Source of the DNA: Prionace glauca
Lineage: Eukaryota > Chordata > Chondrichthyes > Carcharhiniformes > Carcharhinidae
DNA: 64,000 bases
NCBI GenBank assembly: GCA_037974335.1
Contig: CM075760.1
Location: 70,630,812 to 70,694,811 of the forward strand
Direction of reading: 5' to 3'
Position numbers and translations under genes: made by a program. The notes under the pieces were generated by a model. It saw only the letters and a list, made by a program, of their open reading frames with translations, did no database searches and was not told the origin of the DNA. Positions 25,405-34,504 of the stretch are shown here, piece after piece (within the stretch, counting starts at the first letter, position 1; every line of letters begins with the position of its first letter).

Positions 25405-26195
25405 TGGAGAGAGAAAAATAGAGATTGAGAGAGAAATAAAGATTGAGAGAGAAAAATAAAGATTGAGAGAGAGAAATAAAGATTGAGAGAGAAAGATAGA
25501 TTGAGAGAGAGAAATAAAGATTGAGAGAGAGAAATAAAGATTGAGAGAGAGAAATAAAGATTGAGAGAGAGAAATAAAGATTGAGAGAGAGAAATAAAGA
25601 TTGAGAGAGAGAAATAAAGATTGAGAGAGAGAAATAAAGATTGAGAGAGAAAAATAAAGATTGAGAGAGAGAAATAAAGATTGAGAGAGAAAGATAGATT
25701 GAGAGAGAGAAATAAAGATTGAGAGAGAGAAATAAAGATTGAGAGAGAGAAATAAAGATTGAGAGAGAGAAATAAAGATTGAGAGAGAGAAATAAAGATT
25801 GAGAGAGAAAAATAAAGATTGAGAGAGAGATATAAAGATTGAGAGAGAGAAATAAAGATTGAGAGAGAGAAATAAAGATTGAGAGAGAGATATAAAGATT
25901 GAGAGAGAGAAATAAAGATTGAGAGAGAGAAATAAAGATTGAGAGAGAGAAATAAAGATTGAGAGAGAGAAATAAAGATTGAGAGAGAGAAATAAAGATT
26001 GAGAGAGAGAAATAAAGATTGAGAGAGAGAAATAAAGATTGAGAGAGAAAAATAAAGATCGAGAGAGAGAAATAAAGATTGAGAGAGAAAGATAGATTGA
26101 GAGAGAAAGATAGATTGAGAGAGAGGGAGAAAGATAGATTGAGAGATAGAAAGATTGAGAGAGGGAGAGAAAGATTGAGAGAGGGAGAGAGAAAG
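25405..26195. repeat. 20-bp purine minisatellite (TTGAGAGAGAGAAATAAAGA)
   Basis: About 39 copies are present, most in exact 20-bp register. The plus strand is almost free of C. The array abuts the 18-bp array on the left and, on the right, sits 28 bp from a minus-strand splice donor. Confidence 0.95.
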
Positions 26196-26222
26196 ACACA
26201 AAGTGAAGAGGTTCATACTCAC

Positions 26223-26278
26223 CATCGCACATCTTTTCCCTCGGTGATCTCTTCAACTCCTTCCATCCCCTCTCCCAT
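26223..26278 (-). CDS. Candidate first coding exon of an unidentified gene
   Basis: On the minus strand a perfect Kozak context (CCACCATGG) starts an 18-residue frame, MGEGMEGVEEITEGKDVR, which runs without a stop into TG|GTGAGTAT, a strong splice donor (GT at 26,222-26,221). The exon is 56 nt and ends in phase 2. A TATA box lies about 180 bp upstream. I do not recognise the protein; it is acidic, with nothing diagnostic in so short a piece. Downstream on this strand the intron would enter about 3 kb of polypyrimidine repeat, and I saw no convincing next exon in the window. It could be a chance combination of good signals. Confidence 0.45.
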
Positions 26279-26315
26279 GGTGGGGGAGACAGATCCTGGG
26301 CCAGGGGCTTTGTGC

Positions 26316-26412
26316 TGGGTAAAGGGGAGGGGGGTTAAAATCTCAGAGCTGGAACTCCATGCTGCAGACACACTGACTCACTCACTCACACAGACACAGC
26401 TTACCTGATACT
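26316..26412 (-). other. Possible short 5' UTR intron
   Basis: On the minus strand GGGTAAGTATCAGGTAAGC near 26,400-26,418 holds two overlapping donor-like sites. About 90 nt downstream a C/T tract runs into TTTACCCAG|CACAAAG. If used, this gives a small untranslated first exon below the TATA box and puts the start codon in exon 2. Confidence 0.35.
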
Positions 26413-26457
26413 TACCCAGCCACATGGAGACAGAGACAGAACAATGGATCCCCAGCC

Positions 26458-26465
26458 TTTTTATA
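26458..26465 (-). promoter_or_regulatory. TATA box (TATAAAAA)
   Basis: The minus strand reads GGTTATAAAAAGGCTGGGG. Transcription would start near 26,430, about 150 nt before the Kozak-type ATG at 26,278. A TATA-driven start suggests a tissue-specific gene, by inference only. Confidence 0.5.
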
Positions 26466-26469
26466 ACCT

Positions 26470-27544
26470 CACTGAGTCCCACACAAACTGTCCACACCTC
26501 CCCAATCAAACCCCATCCAACCACATCTCCTACACCTCACCTGGACACACCTCCTCCAGGTATGGCCCAGTCTAACACCAGCCTGTCTCTGAGTGTGTGG
26601 GGGGGTTGTGTGTGTGTGTTTGTGTGGGTTAGTGAGCACCAGGTAAATGGTTTATTCCAAGGCTCTCTCCCTCCTCCCCCCCCCCCCCCCCCCCCCCCCC
26701 ATCCCAGCTCCACATCACCAGCACTGGGAGCTGGGAGAAGGTGGATTTAAAGTAACTCTCAGCTCTGCACTGCCAGAGAGGCCAGGTCTGAATGTGGATT
26801 GTACAACTTGTTCACCCAGGGCTCCATCACCTACAGGTTTGCCCCCTTTACTGATTCCTGCAAACTTCCCTTTCCCTTCAGTTGCTTGAACTGAAACAAT
26901 TTCTTGCAAAGTTATTTGTTGCCTCATTTACTAATTCCAGTCCTGAATTACAATGTAATCTGTCTGTTGTGTGTCCGGGTGTCTGAATGTGTGTGTGTGC
27001 TCTGAGCTTAATGACTCACCACAGATCAGAGCTGCAAAAACCAGATTCTTTTTATTTAAACAAGCAGTGTGTGGAGGGGGGGAGGGGAGGAGGGAAAGAA
27101 TCAGAGTGAAGTTTCTGTCTGCTCACTGCTGTAAATGTGTCTTTAACCATCAGCTCTGCAGACAGACTGATACAGGATTTGAAACTCTCTGTCAGCTGGA
27201 CCCAGAAAGATGTCTGTGGCCTGAGAATTGGAACAAACCAGGTTGTCAGGATACAGGAAAGCTGGAAGGGAAATATCAAGTCAAATAACTTAAAGTGCAA
27301 ATGCATACATTGAGAAATGAAACTTGAAGTGATCAGAGATCTGATCCAGGTGGGTTTCCTCTGCCTATTTTATAATCCTCGAGCAAAGCGATAGATAAAC
27401 CTTACTGCTTTCCCGGGTGAACTCCAGCTCTGCTTCCCTGCAGCAGTATCACAGCTCAAACTGAGACTTCCTCTGTCCCACTCTGTTCATCTCACAGTTA
27501 CTGCTTTCTGAATGCTGAGATTCACTGCTCACAACATTGAATAC
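26470..27544. other. Intergenic, no gene recognised
   Basis: The stretch contains a 25-base C run (26,676-26,700) and short GT runs. Open frames are short and uninformative. Confidence 0.5.
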
Positions 27545-28083
27545 AGGAGTTGTACTAGACATTGGAATACTGTGCATAATTCTGCCCACTCTATTGTATA
27601 TTAAACTAGAAAGAGTGCAGAAAAGCTTTGCCAGGATGCTTGATGGTTTGAGATTTAAGGAGTGATTGGATAGACTGGGGCTTTTCTGGAGCCTTACAGG
27701 CTGAGGGGTTCTCTTATACAGGTCTACAAAATAATGTGGGGCATAGATCACTGGATAGTTAACATCTTTCCAACTGTAGGAGAGTCTAATTCTAGAGGAC
27801 ATTGCTTTAAGGTGAGAGAGGAGTGATGTAAAAGGGTCCGGATGGACATTTTTTATTCACCCAGAGGGTGGTGAGTGTCTGGAACAAGCTGCCAGAGGGA
27901 ATAGTAGAAGCGGGTACAATTTTGTCTTTTAAAAAGACAGAATGAGTAAGGTGGGTATGGAGAGATATGGACCAAACGCGGGCAATTGGGAATAGCTGAC
28001 TTGTTAAAAAAGGGGCAGTATGGACATGTTGGGCCGAAAGACCTGCTTCCATGCTGTAAACCATTGTGACTTTATGACTCTAT
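27545..28083 (+). mobile_element. CR1-like LINE 3' fragment
   Basis: A degraded 3' end of reverse transcriptase is readable by pattern: AGAAAGAGTGCAGAAAAG, GGTCTACAAAATAATG, GGTGGTGAGTGTCTGGAACAAGC. It ends in the tail TTGGGCCGAAAGACCTGC and TTTATGACTCTAT. The copy is 5'-truncated and old. The tail family is recalled from elasmobranch DNA. Confidence 0.75.
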
Positions 28084-28564
28084 CTCATCTCCCTGATTCT
28101 CCCAGATACTGATTACTGGTCAGTCAGTCTCCTGTTTAAATGGATGAAGGAGATATCATTATGCTGGGTTGTACAAGGCGATTGGATAAATAACTTGTCA
28201 GAAATTATTACTGATGTATGAAAACTGAACATAACTGATTTTTAAACTGATTGATAAGAAAATCTATAATTGATGTGTTACTGATTGTACAGTTAGATAC
28301 AACGAGACGGTCCTGTCGCTGTATAACTAACAGATCATTTTAAATCTCTTCCCTTTAAAGATACTTGATTTTGTTTAAAAGCTGACTGTGGTCAATCTCA
28401 AATAAGCACCATGGGATGTGTATTACCCAGTGACTCGATTCCTTTTGTTGGTCAGTCAATGTTTGCAATTCAATGTTGTATACTTCAGAGATATTTCATT
28501 CAGAATGTGGAGATATGTAATGAATACAAATATATTACGTTAAACATTGAGCAGCAAACAAGTA
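28084..28564. other. Intergenic, no gene recognised
   Basis: AT-rich unique-looking DNA. Nothing supportable was seen. Confidence 0.5.
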
Positions 28565-28682
28565 AGAAACATAGAAACATAGAAACCTACAGTGCAGAAA
28601 CAGGCCCTTCGGCCCATCGAGTCTGCACTGAACACAATCCCACCCAGACCCTATCCCCACATCCCTACTGTACTGGGTAGAA
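28565..28682 (-). mobile_element. LINE/SINE 3' tail fragment
   Basis: AACATAGAAACCTACAGTGC, CAGGCCCTTCGGCCCATCGA and GTCTGCACTGAACAC form the reverse complement of the common tail GGGCCGAAGGGCCTG...GTTTCTATG. Only about 118 bp remain. Confidence 0.75.
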
Positions 28683-28943
28683 GTACTGGGTAGAACTGAT
28701 TGAAATTATTCAAAGGAAGATGAGAATGATGCATTGAGCAGAAATCATTGCTCCTTAAATATTTACTGGGCTACCGCTTTTGAATGTTGAAGTTAATGAT
28801 AAGTTGAGAAATCAGGTTGAAAGAAACGTTTTTTTATCTTGTGTTAAGTGACATGGGCTCTCACTGGAACCATTAGGACCTGCAGCAACAGCGTGGAGTT
28901 GGACATTGTGGTCAGGTCAATCGGTGGCGTTATATTGCCAAAT

Positions 28944-29016
28944 GTTTCTGTAGTGTAGTGGTTATCACATTCGCCTAACACGCGAAAGGTCCCTGGTTCG
29001 AAACCGGGCAGAAACA
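28944..29016 (+). tRNA. tRNA-Val (anticodon AAC)
   Basis: The 73-nt sequence folds as a full cloverleaf. The acceptor arm GTTTCTG/CAGAAAC has seven pairs, the discriminator base is A (29,016), and the D stem is GTG/CAC. The anticodon stem TTCGC/GCGAA encloses CTAACAC with anticodon AAC at 28,977-28,979. The T arm has four Watson-Crick pairs and one U-G pair around TTCGAAA. Box A (TAGTGTAGTGG, 28,951-28,961) and box B (GGTTCGAAACC, 28,995-29,005) are intact. From memory it differs from human tRNA-Val(AAC) at only a few positions, including C to U in the acceptor and T arms with compensating pairing. The CCA end is not encoded, as expected for a eukaryote. A T run about 25 nt downstream could stop RNA polymerase III. 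A tRNA-derived SINE is unlikely because all arms are intact and no SINE body follows. Confidence 0.97.
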
Positions 29017-29239
29017 TTAGCTTATTTATTATGAGGTAGTTTTGCGTGGTTTCAGTTTTTGCTGCACATATTCCGCATCTCGATGTTACAGCCATATTAT
29101 CTTTGCTCTGACCTCGGCCACAAGTGCTCTCAGCTAAATCATAAATGTTGTATTTTAAGAAGCAATGAGGAAATAAATGTGTGTACTTGGACACCGTGCA
29201 CAAACCAGCAACTTGTTCAGTCCACAACAGAACTTAATG
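29017..29239. other. Spacer after the tRNA
   Basis: No feature is recognised beyond a TTTT run near 29,039. Confidence 0.4.
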
Positions 29240-29460
29240 GATTTATAAATGCAGACTAGCATAGTTAATTTCAATGTAAATATTGAAAAGAAATGCTGAG
29301 AAAACCAAAAGGAACCATCTGGCATTGAGTCTTTCGAAAGCATGTGTCTTTGTGCTTGGGATTTTAAACTGAAGAAAGCAGGCTGCAGAAAACAACTTTG
29401 TAACATCTGTGTCCAAAGCAGCAGCCGGAGTCCCAGCAGGAAATATTTAATCCTGTCGCT
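29240..29460 (-). repeat. Dispersed repeat, copy 2 (partner at 18,945-19,150)
   Basis: Reverse complement of the 18,945-19,150 sequence, with the shared blocks TTGGACACAGATGTTA, AAAGTTGT, AAATCCCA and AAAGACTCAATGC. The two copies are clearly diverged from each other. The family is unknown to me. Confidence 0.7.
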
Positions 29461-29687
29461 GAAAGAACATTAGCTAACCCAGGCTCCTAATTTCAAACTG
29501 ATATAATTATCTTGTGGGACTGCGTCATTGCCGGCAAATGATGGCCGGAGGAAGAGATTTTGACCAATTCAATCCAGTGTGTGTGTTTAAACTGCACCGG
29601 GTTTGACATTGTAAAGGGAGAGAGAGGGTTGGCCTCGGCAGCGGCCGTGCCGATATTCAGAATCTGTGTTTGGGATGATTTTTGATG

Positions 29688-29749
29688 GTAAGGATGATTT
29701 CCACAGTGTTCCATTCAAACTAAAGCGTTACTTTTTTGTTAATGTCCAG
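29688..29749 (+). other. Possible leader intron of the V pseudogene
   Basis: GGTAAGG (GT at 29,688) lies 62 nt before TTTTTTGTTAATGTCCAG (AG at 29,748-29,749), the acceptor of the V exon. The acceptor phase fits the one-plus-two codon split usual for V genes. No clear leader ATG with a hydrophobic stretch was found upstream, so the donor is tentative. Confidence 0.4.
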
Positions 29750-30095
29750 TTCCTGAACACAGTGCAGATCAAAGTGCTGGAGATTCAGTTACTCAGTCCC
29801 GGCCATCAGTGAGCGTGAAAGAAAGTGAAGCCGTGACTATAAAGTGTATCTATAGCATTACAGAAGAAAGGTAGTTATGTATATTGGTGCCTGCAGCAAC
29901 CAGCGAAAGAGGCCCAGTTTGTTGTGTGGAGATGGCCTTGAGATGTTCTGGAATGGAAAGGCTCGGCGTTAGGAAACCGTTTTGCTTCAGACCTCCAGCT
30001 GTCAGACTCCACCACAATGTTACCCATCATGGGCCTGCAGCCGACCAACGCCGCTGTTTATTACTGCGCCACGGGACTCACAATAATAGAAAATA
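29750..30095 (+). pseudogene. T-cell-receptor-like V exon, broken
   Basis: An immunoglobulin V-set exon is clear in pieces. After the acceptor come leader-end residues, then GDSVTQSRPSVSVKESEA and VTIKC (first Cys codon 29,845-29,847). Next come SYVYWCLQQPAKEAQFVVW, with the conserved core Trp, then NRFASDLQLSDSTTMLPIMG and LQPTNAAVYYCATG (second Cys codon 30,065-30,067). The spacing and the DxAxYYC motif fit TCR V, with a TRAV/TRDV-like look. An Ig V gene is less likely, though NAR-type V cannot be excluded. It is dead: there is one extra base near 29,870 and an in-frame TGA after RWP in the shifted frame. After CATG comes CTCACAATA, a poor match to the CACAGTG heptamer, and I see no nonamer. 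A LINE begins 17 bp further on. No J or C segments are visible, so this is probably an orphan or the edge of a V cluster. Confidence 0.85.
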
Positions 30096-30111
30096 GTACT
30101 AAGTATTGTTT

Positions 30112-31279
30112 ACATAAGAACATAAGAAATAGGAGCAGGAGTAGGCCATCTGGCCCTTCGAGCCTGCCCCGCCATTCAATAAGATCATGGCTGATCTGTC
30201 GTGACTCAGCTCCACCTTCCCGCCCTCTCCCCATAACCCTTAATCCCTTCTCTTATCAAAAACCCATCAACCCGCTTCTTAAAAATATTTAGCGAGGCAG
30301 CCTCCACCACTTCAACGGGCAGAGAATTCCAGAGATTCACCACCCTTTGAGTGAAGAAGTTCCTCCTCAACTCTGTTCTAAACCGCCCCCCCTTTATCTT
30401 GAGGCTGTGCCCCCTAGTCCTACTGTCTTTTTTGAGCGGGAACAGTCTCTCCACCTCTATCCTATCCATCCCATTCATCATCTTATACGTCTCAATGAGA
30501 TCTCCCCTCATTCTTCTAAACTCTAACGAGTACAAGCCTAGTTTATTCAGCCTCTCCTCATAGCTCAATCCCCTCAACTCCGGTATCAGCCGAGTAAACC
30601 TCCTCTGCACTCCCTCCAGGGCCAAAACATCCTTGCGCAGGTGCGGCGCCCAAAACTGCACACAGTACTCCAGCTGCGGCCTCACCAATGCCCTATACAG
30701 CTGCAGCAAGACCTCCCTACTTTTATATTCAATCCCCTTCGCTATGAAGGCCAGCATCCCATTCGCCTTCCTGACCACCTGCTGCACCTGCAAGCTGGGT
30801 TTTTGCGACTCATGCACAAGGACCCCGAGGTCCCTCTGCACCGTCGCCTGCTGCAGTTTTTCGCCCCGTAAGTAATAGTCCTTCCTACCATTCCTCCTAC
30901 CAAAGTGGACCACCTCACACTTGCCAACATTAAATTCCATTTGCCATTTCCTGGCCCATTCGCCCAGCCTATCTAGATCCTTCTGCAGACTCTCCACACC
31001 CTCCGCACAATTTGCCTTTCCCCCAATCTTGGTGTCATCAGCAAATTTCGACACCCTGCACTCGGTTCCCTCCTCCAGATCATCTATATAAATGGTAAAT
31101 AGCTGAGGCCCCAGCACCGACCCCTGGGGCACCCCACTAGTCACCAACCGCCAATCCGAATAGCATCCATTGACCCCCACTCTCTGCCTCCTATTTGACA
31201 ACCAATCCTCTATCCACGCTAACACCCTACCCCCAACTCCATGTCCCCTGACCTTCTGCAATAACCTCTTGTGAGGTAC
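30112..31279 (-). mobile_element. CR1-like LINE (type A), 5'-truncated, 351-residue RT frame
   Basis: The minus-strand frame 31,261-30,206 encodes the C-terminal half of a reverse transcriptase: [10 protein letters not shown] at residues 43-52, FADD catalytic motif at 73-76, thumb motifs such as LEYCVQFWAPHLRKD, then QRRFTRLIPELR and NFFTQRVVNLWNSLP. It has no stop for 351 residues, so it is the best-kept type A copy here. The 3' end terminates in repeats of TTCTTATG, as other copies in this window do. Its 5' end stops at GTACCTCACAAG. It lies directly behind the V pseudogene and back-to-back with the next LINE. Confidence 0.92.
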
Positions 31280-31848
31280 ATAACCAGAAGAGGCTGTTTA
31301 TCTGTTCCAAGCTTTATAAGACCCTTGTCAGGCCTCATTTGGAGTACTGTGCGCAGTTCTGGTCGCCTCACTATAGGAAAGACGTAGAAGCTATTGAAAG
31401 GGTACAGAGGAGATTTACAAGGATGTTGCCTGGACTGGGAGGCATGCCTTATGAAGTTAGGTTGAGGGAGCTGGGTCTCTTTTCCCTGGAGAGACGAAGG
31501 TTGAGAGGCAACCTGATAGAGGTTTATAAAATGTTGAGAGGAATGGATAGGCTATTCAGAGGCTATTTCCCCGGGTTGAAATGGTTGCTACGAGAGGACA
31601 CAGATTTAAGGTGCGGGGAGGAAAGTACAGAGGTGATGTCAGGGGTAAGTTTTTCACTCAGAGGGTAGTGAGTGAGTGGAATCAGCTGCCATCAGTGGTG
31701 GTGGAGGCAAACTCGCTGGGGTCTTTTAAAATATTTCTGGATGAGTATATGGGGTTTTATGGGATTGGGGGTTATAGATAGGTGTTGATGTGATCAGCGC
31801 AACTCGTGGGCCGAAGGGCCTGTTTGTGCTGTAGTGTTCTATGTTCTA
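31280..31848 (+). mobile_element. CR1-like LINE (type B) 3' end
   Basis: The frame reads [37 protein letters not shown], then [20 protein letters not shown] in a second frame, and ends in GGGCCGAAGGGCCTGTTTG and TTCTATGTTCTA. It is a distinct subfamily from type A, 5'-truncated and frameshifted. Its 3' end joins the zinc-finger remnant directly. Confidence 0.88.
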
Positions 31849-31849
31849 A

Positions 31850-32260
31850 GCGTGGGAAGGGTTTCACTCAGTCATCTACCCTACTGAAACACCCAGCGAG
31901 GTTCACACTGGGGACAGGCTGTTAACCTGCTCTGTGTGGAAAGGGATTTACTCTGTTATCTCACCTGTGGAACACCAGCAAGTTCATGAGTGACTGGATT
32001 TGCTGTTAATCACATGCAGGACTGAACCATTCTCATTGGCACTTGTTTCAGCTGATGTTAATAAGCTCTAGCACAGTTGTAGAGTTTATATTGTGGGTTA
32101 AAAGTCAAATAAACCGGCGATGAGTCAAATATGGTTTGATGAATGTTTATAATTTCTCTAACGTAGGTTAGTTTTGAAGGGCTCCCCCCCTTCACTGTGT
32201 CCTCCATCGTCACCTCAACACAAGTCTGAGGACTCATGAGCTTCTTTGTCACTTAGTCAG
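31850..32260 (+). pseudogene. C2H2 zinc-finger pseudogene, 3' end only
   Basis: The first finger reads GTGGGAAGGGTTTCACTCAG (CGKGFTQ) then SSTLLKH; a second, broken finger contains CTCTGTGTGGAAAGGG. It ends CACCAGCAAGTTCATGAGTGA, equivalent to the HQQLH end of the intact gene at 39.2 kb. Frames are interrupted between and within fingers. The 3' UTR also matches that gene: TTGATGTTAATAAGCTC, AAAAGTCAAATAAA (polyA signal 32,108-32,113), GAAGGGCTC and GAGCTTCTTTGTCACT all have counterparts after 39,223. Upstream fingers are gone, cut off where LINE type B joins. This is a decayed paralogue of the 38-kb gene. Confidence 0.85.
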
Positions 32261-32261
32261 G

Positions 32262-32561
32262 GATTCTGCTGTAAATACTGCTGTTAATCACATCCGGGAC
32301 TGAACCATATTCATTCTGACAGTTGGAATTTGTTCCTCTGATATTAATAATCCCTATAACTGGAATGGAGGCTGTCAAGTAACTGAGCTTTGTTTAAAGC
32401 TGTTGTATATTTTTATCTTTCCCACCTGAATGTTTGACATTACCTGGTTGGAACTCAGAAAGGGTAATCTCGGGGAGGATCATACGGCAGGAAGAGAACT
32501 TCAGCCTGGACACAGTCCTCCAGGGTCACACTGAGAGGGACAAACAGCACTTTGGTCTTTC
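32262..32561 (+). other. Second zinc-finger 3' UTR-like copy, weak
   Basis: CTGTTAATCACATCCGGGAC, TGAACCATATTCATTCTGAC and the following TATTAATAATCCCTATAAC repeat the 31,995-32,075 sequence with divergence, which suggests a second old duplicate of the same UTR. The rest of the interval has no recognised feature. Confidence 0.5.
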
Positions 32562-32798
32562 CATAAGACCATACGACATAGGAGTAGGATTAGGCCACTC
32601 GGCCCATTGAGGTTGCTCTGCCATTCAATCATGGCTGATACTTTTCTAATCCCCATTCTCCTGGCTTTTCCCCATAACCCCTGATCCCCTTATTAATCAA
32701 GAACCTATCCATCTCTGTCTTAAAGGCACTAAATTATGTGGCACCCACAGCCTCTATGCCAAAGAGATCCATAGATCCACCATTCTCTGGCTGAAGAA
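32562..32798 (-). mobile_element. CR1-like LINE 3' fragment
   Basis: CCATAAGACCATACGACATA, TAGGCCACTCGGCCCATTGA, CATTCAATCATGGCTGATAC and CAGAGAATGG-type blocks are the reverse complement of a LINE 3' end. A plus-strand LINE scrap of about 105 bp (32,799-32,905, GGACATGGACAGGGTGCACA) adjoins it. Confidence 0.8.
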
Positions 32799-32905
32799 AT
32801 GAGGGACATGGACAGGGTGCACAGGGAGCAGCTGTTCCCCCTAGTTGAACAGTCAGTTATGAGGGGACACAAGATAAGAGCACAGTCAAGCTGGGGGGAA
32901 ACCAT

Positions 32906-33261
32906 GGAAATGTGGGGACTGTGGGAAGGAATTAATTTGTTCATCCGCCCCTCTCCCGAAACACAAGTGGGCCCACCCCCCACTTTATCTCATCTCTCTT
33001 CATTGACAGCAAACACCCCTGTGGGTTAATTCTGAGGTCTGTGAGAAATGTGTCGCAGCCGCTCTCTTCTGTGACTCTGGGTTCTTAGACATAGAACAGA
33101 AACTCCTTTACAATGTGTTTAGAGTCAGGGAGAACAACAGTGAATAATGGAAACTGGCTGTAAAATCAGATTGGTGTAAAACTGGGATCTGTTCCTGACT
33201 GAGTAAAATGGCAGGTTTAGGTTTTAAAATGTTAATGTAACATTTCTGAATCTACCAAATG
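32906..33261. other. Intergenic, no gene recognised
   Basis: Nothing supportable was seen. Confidence 0.4.
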
Positions 33262-34320
33262 TAAGGTAATGGTAACAGAATCACACATTACTATAATGCA
33301 GAAGAGGCCCTTTGGCCTATCGAGTCTGCACTAGTGCATGAAAGGCCCTGACCTGCTCACCTAATCCCACTTGGCAGCACATTGAGAATAGAATTCCCCC
33401 AATGGAGGGAATTTGGCCCTGGAGGGAGTGCAGAGGAGGTTTACTAGGCTGATGCCAGAGTTGAGGGGGTTGAGCTATGAGGAGAGGCTGAATAAACTAG
33501 GCTTGTACTCGTTAGAGTTTAGAAGAATGAGGGGAGATCTCATTGAGACGTATAAGATGATGAATGGGATGGATAGGATAGAGGTGGAGAGGCTCTTCCC
33601 GCTCAGAAAGGACAGTAGGACTAGAGGGCACAGCCTCAAGATAAAGAGGGGGCGGTTTAGAACTGAGTTGAGGAGGAACTTCTTCACTCAAAGGGTGGTG
33701 AATCTCTGGAATTCTCTGCCCGTTGAGGTGGTGGAGACTGCCTCGCTAAATATTTTTAAGATGCGGGTTGATGGGTTTTTGATAAGCGAGGGGATTAAGA
33801 GTTATGGGGAGAGGGCAGGCATGTGGAACGGAGCCACGACAGATCAGCCATAATCTTATTGAATGACGGGGCAGGCTCGAAGGGCTGGATGGCCTACTCC
33901 TGCTCCTATTTCTTATGTTATGTTCTTAAGGTAATGGTAACAGAATCACACATTACTATAGTGCAGAAGAGGCCCTTTGGCCTATCGAGTTTGCACTAGT
34001 GCATGAAAGGCCCTGACCTGCTCACCTAATCCCACTTGCCAGCACTTGGCCCGTGTTATGAACGTTCTGGCATTGCCAAGTACTCATCCAGGTACTTTTG
34101 GAAGGAATATGAGGCATCCTGCCTCCACCACCCTCCCAGGCAGTGCATTCCAGACCGTCACCACCCTCTGGGTAAAGTTTTTCCTCAAATCTTCCAACCC
34201 CTCCACTTTTATCTTGTGTCCCCAGGTAACTGACTGTTCATCTAAGGGGAACAGCTGCTCCCTATGCACCCTGTCCATGCCCCTCATAATCTTGAACACA
34301 TCAAGTTACATTTCTATATA
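33262..34320 (-). mobile_element. Older LINE 3' end, split by a later LINE
   Basis: A minus-strand LINE tail (CAGAAGAGGCCCTTTGGCCT) starts near 33,270 and resumes at 33,927-34,320, where CATTCCAGACCGTCACCACC and GGGGAACAGCTGCTCCCTAT give RT C-terminal sequence. The interval 33,262-33,380 is repeated at 33,927-34,045 on the two sides of the inserted element, with three mismatches in 119 bp. Confidence 0.8.
33411..33926 (+). mobile_element. CR1-like LINE (type A) 3' end, inserted
   Basis: The frame from GGCCCTGGAGGGAGTGCAG encodes QRRFTRLMPELRGLSYEERL through NFFTQRVVNLWNSLP for about 146 residues without a stop. It ends in CTCCTGCTCCTATTTCTTAT. It is 5'-truncated and younger than the LINE it splits. 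Confidence 0.88.
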
Positions 34321-34504
34321 GAATCTTGAACCATTTCTCACCTTCCATTGACTTCAGTGTGATGGAAGCTGACTGTTGAAATGTCAACATATAAAATATT
34401 TTTACAAATGATTGGACAGTTTCCTACATTTGGGATCATTCTTTGTTTTGTGCACTTGAGGTGTTAGATAAGACTTTCTCATGTGATTATCCAGCAGGAA
34501 TATT
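34321..34504. other. Spacer
   Basis: Nothing recognised. Confidence 0.4.

Noticed and set aside
24023-26256. Minus-strand open frames of 447, 665 and 664 residues rich in FPSLSF and LSIFISLSQS repeats
   Set aside because: They are translations of the 18-bp and 20-bp purine minisatellites read on the C/T strand. Two overlapping frames are equally long, composition is purely repetitive, and no start context or domain is present.
26640-26889. Proline-rich plus-strand frame at the poly-C run
   Set aside because: It depends on a 25-base C run whose length is uncertain, and it has no other coding evidence.
28944-29016. tRNA-Val as the head of a SINE
   Set aside because: All arms pair, the discriminator and boxes are intact, and no SINE body follows.
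30633-30875. Plus-strand frames inside the minus-strand LINE at 30-31 kb, and the mirror frames at 33.5, 36.9, 37.2, 53.8, 54.1 and 58.5 kb
   Set aside because: They are shadows of the reverse-transcriptase frame on the opposite strand.
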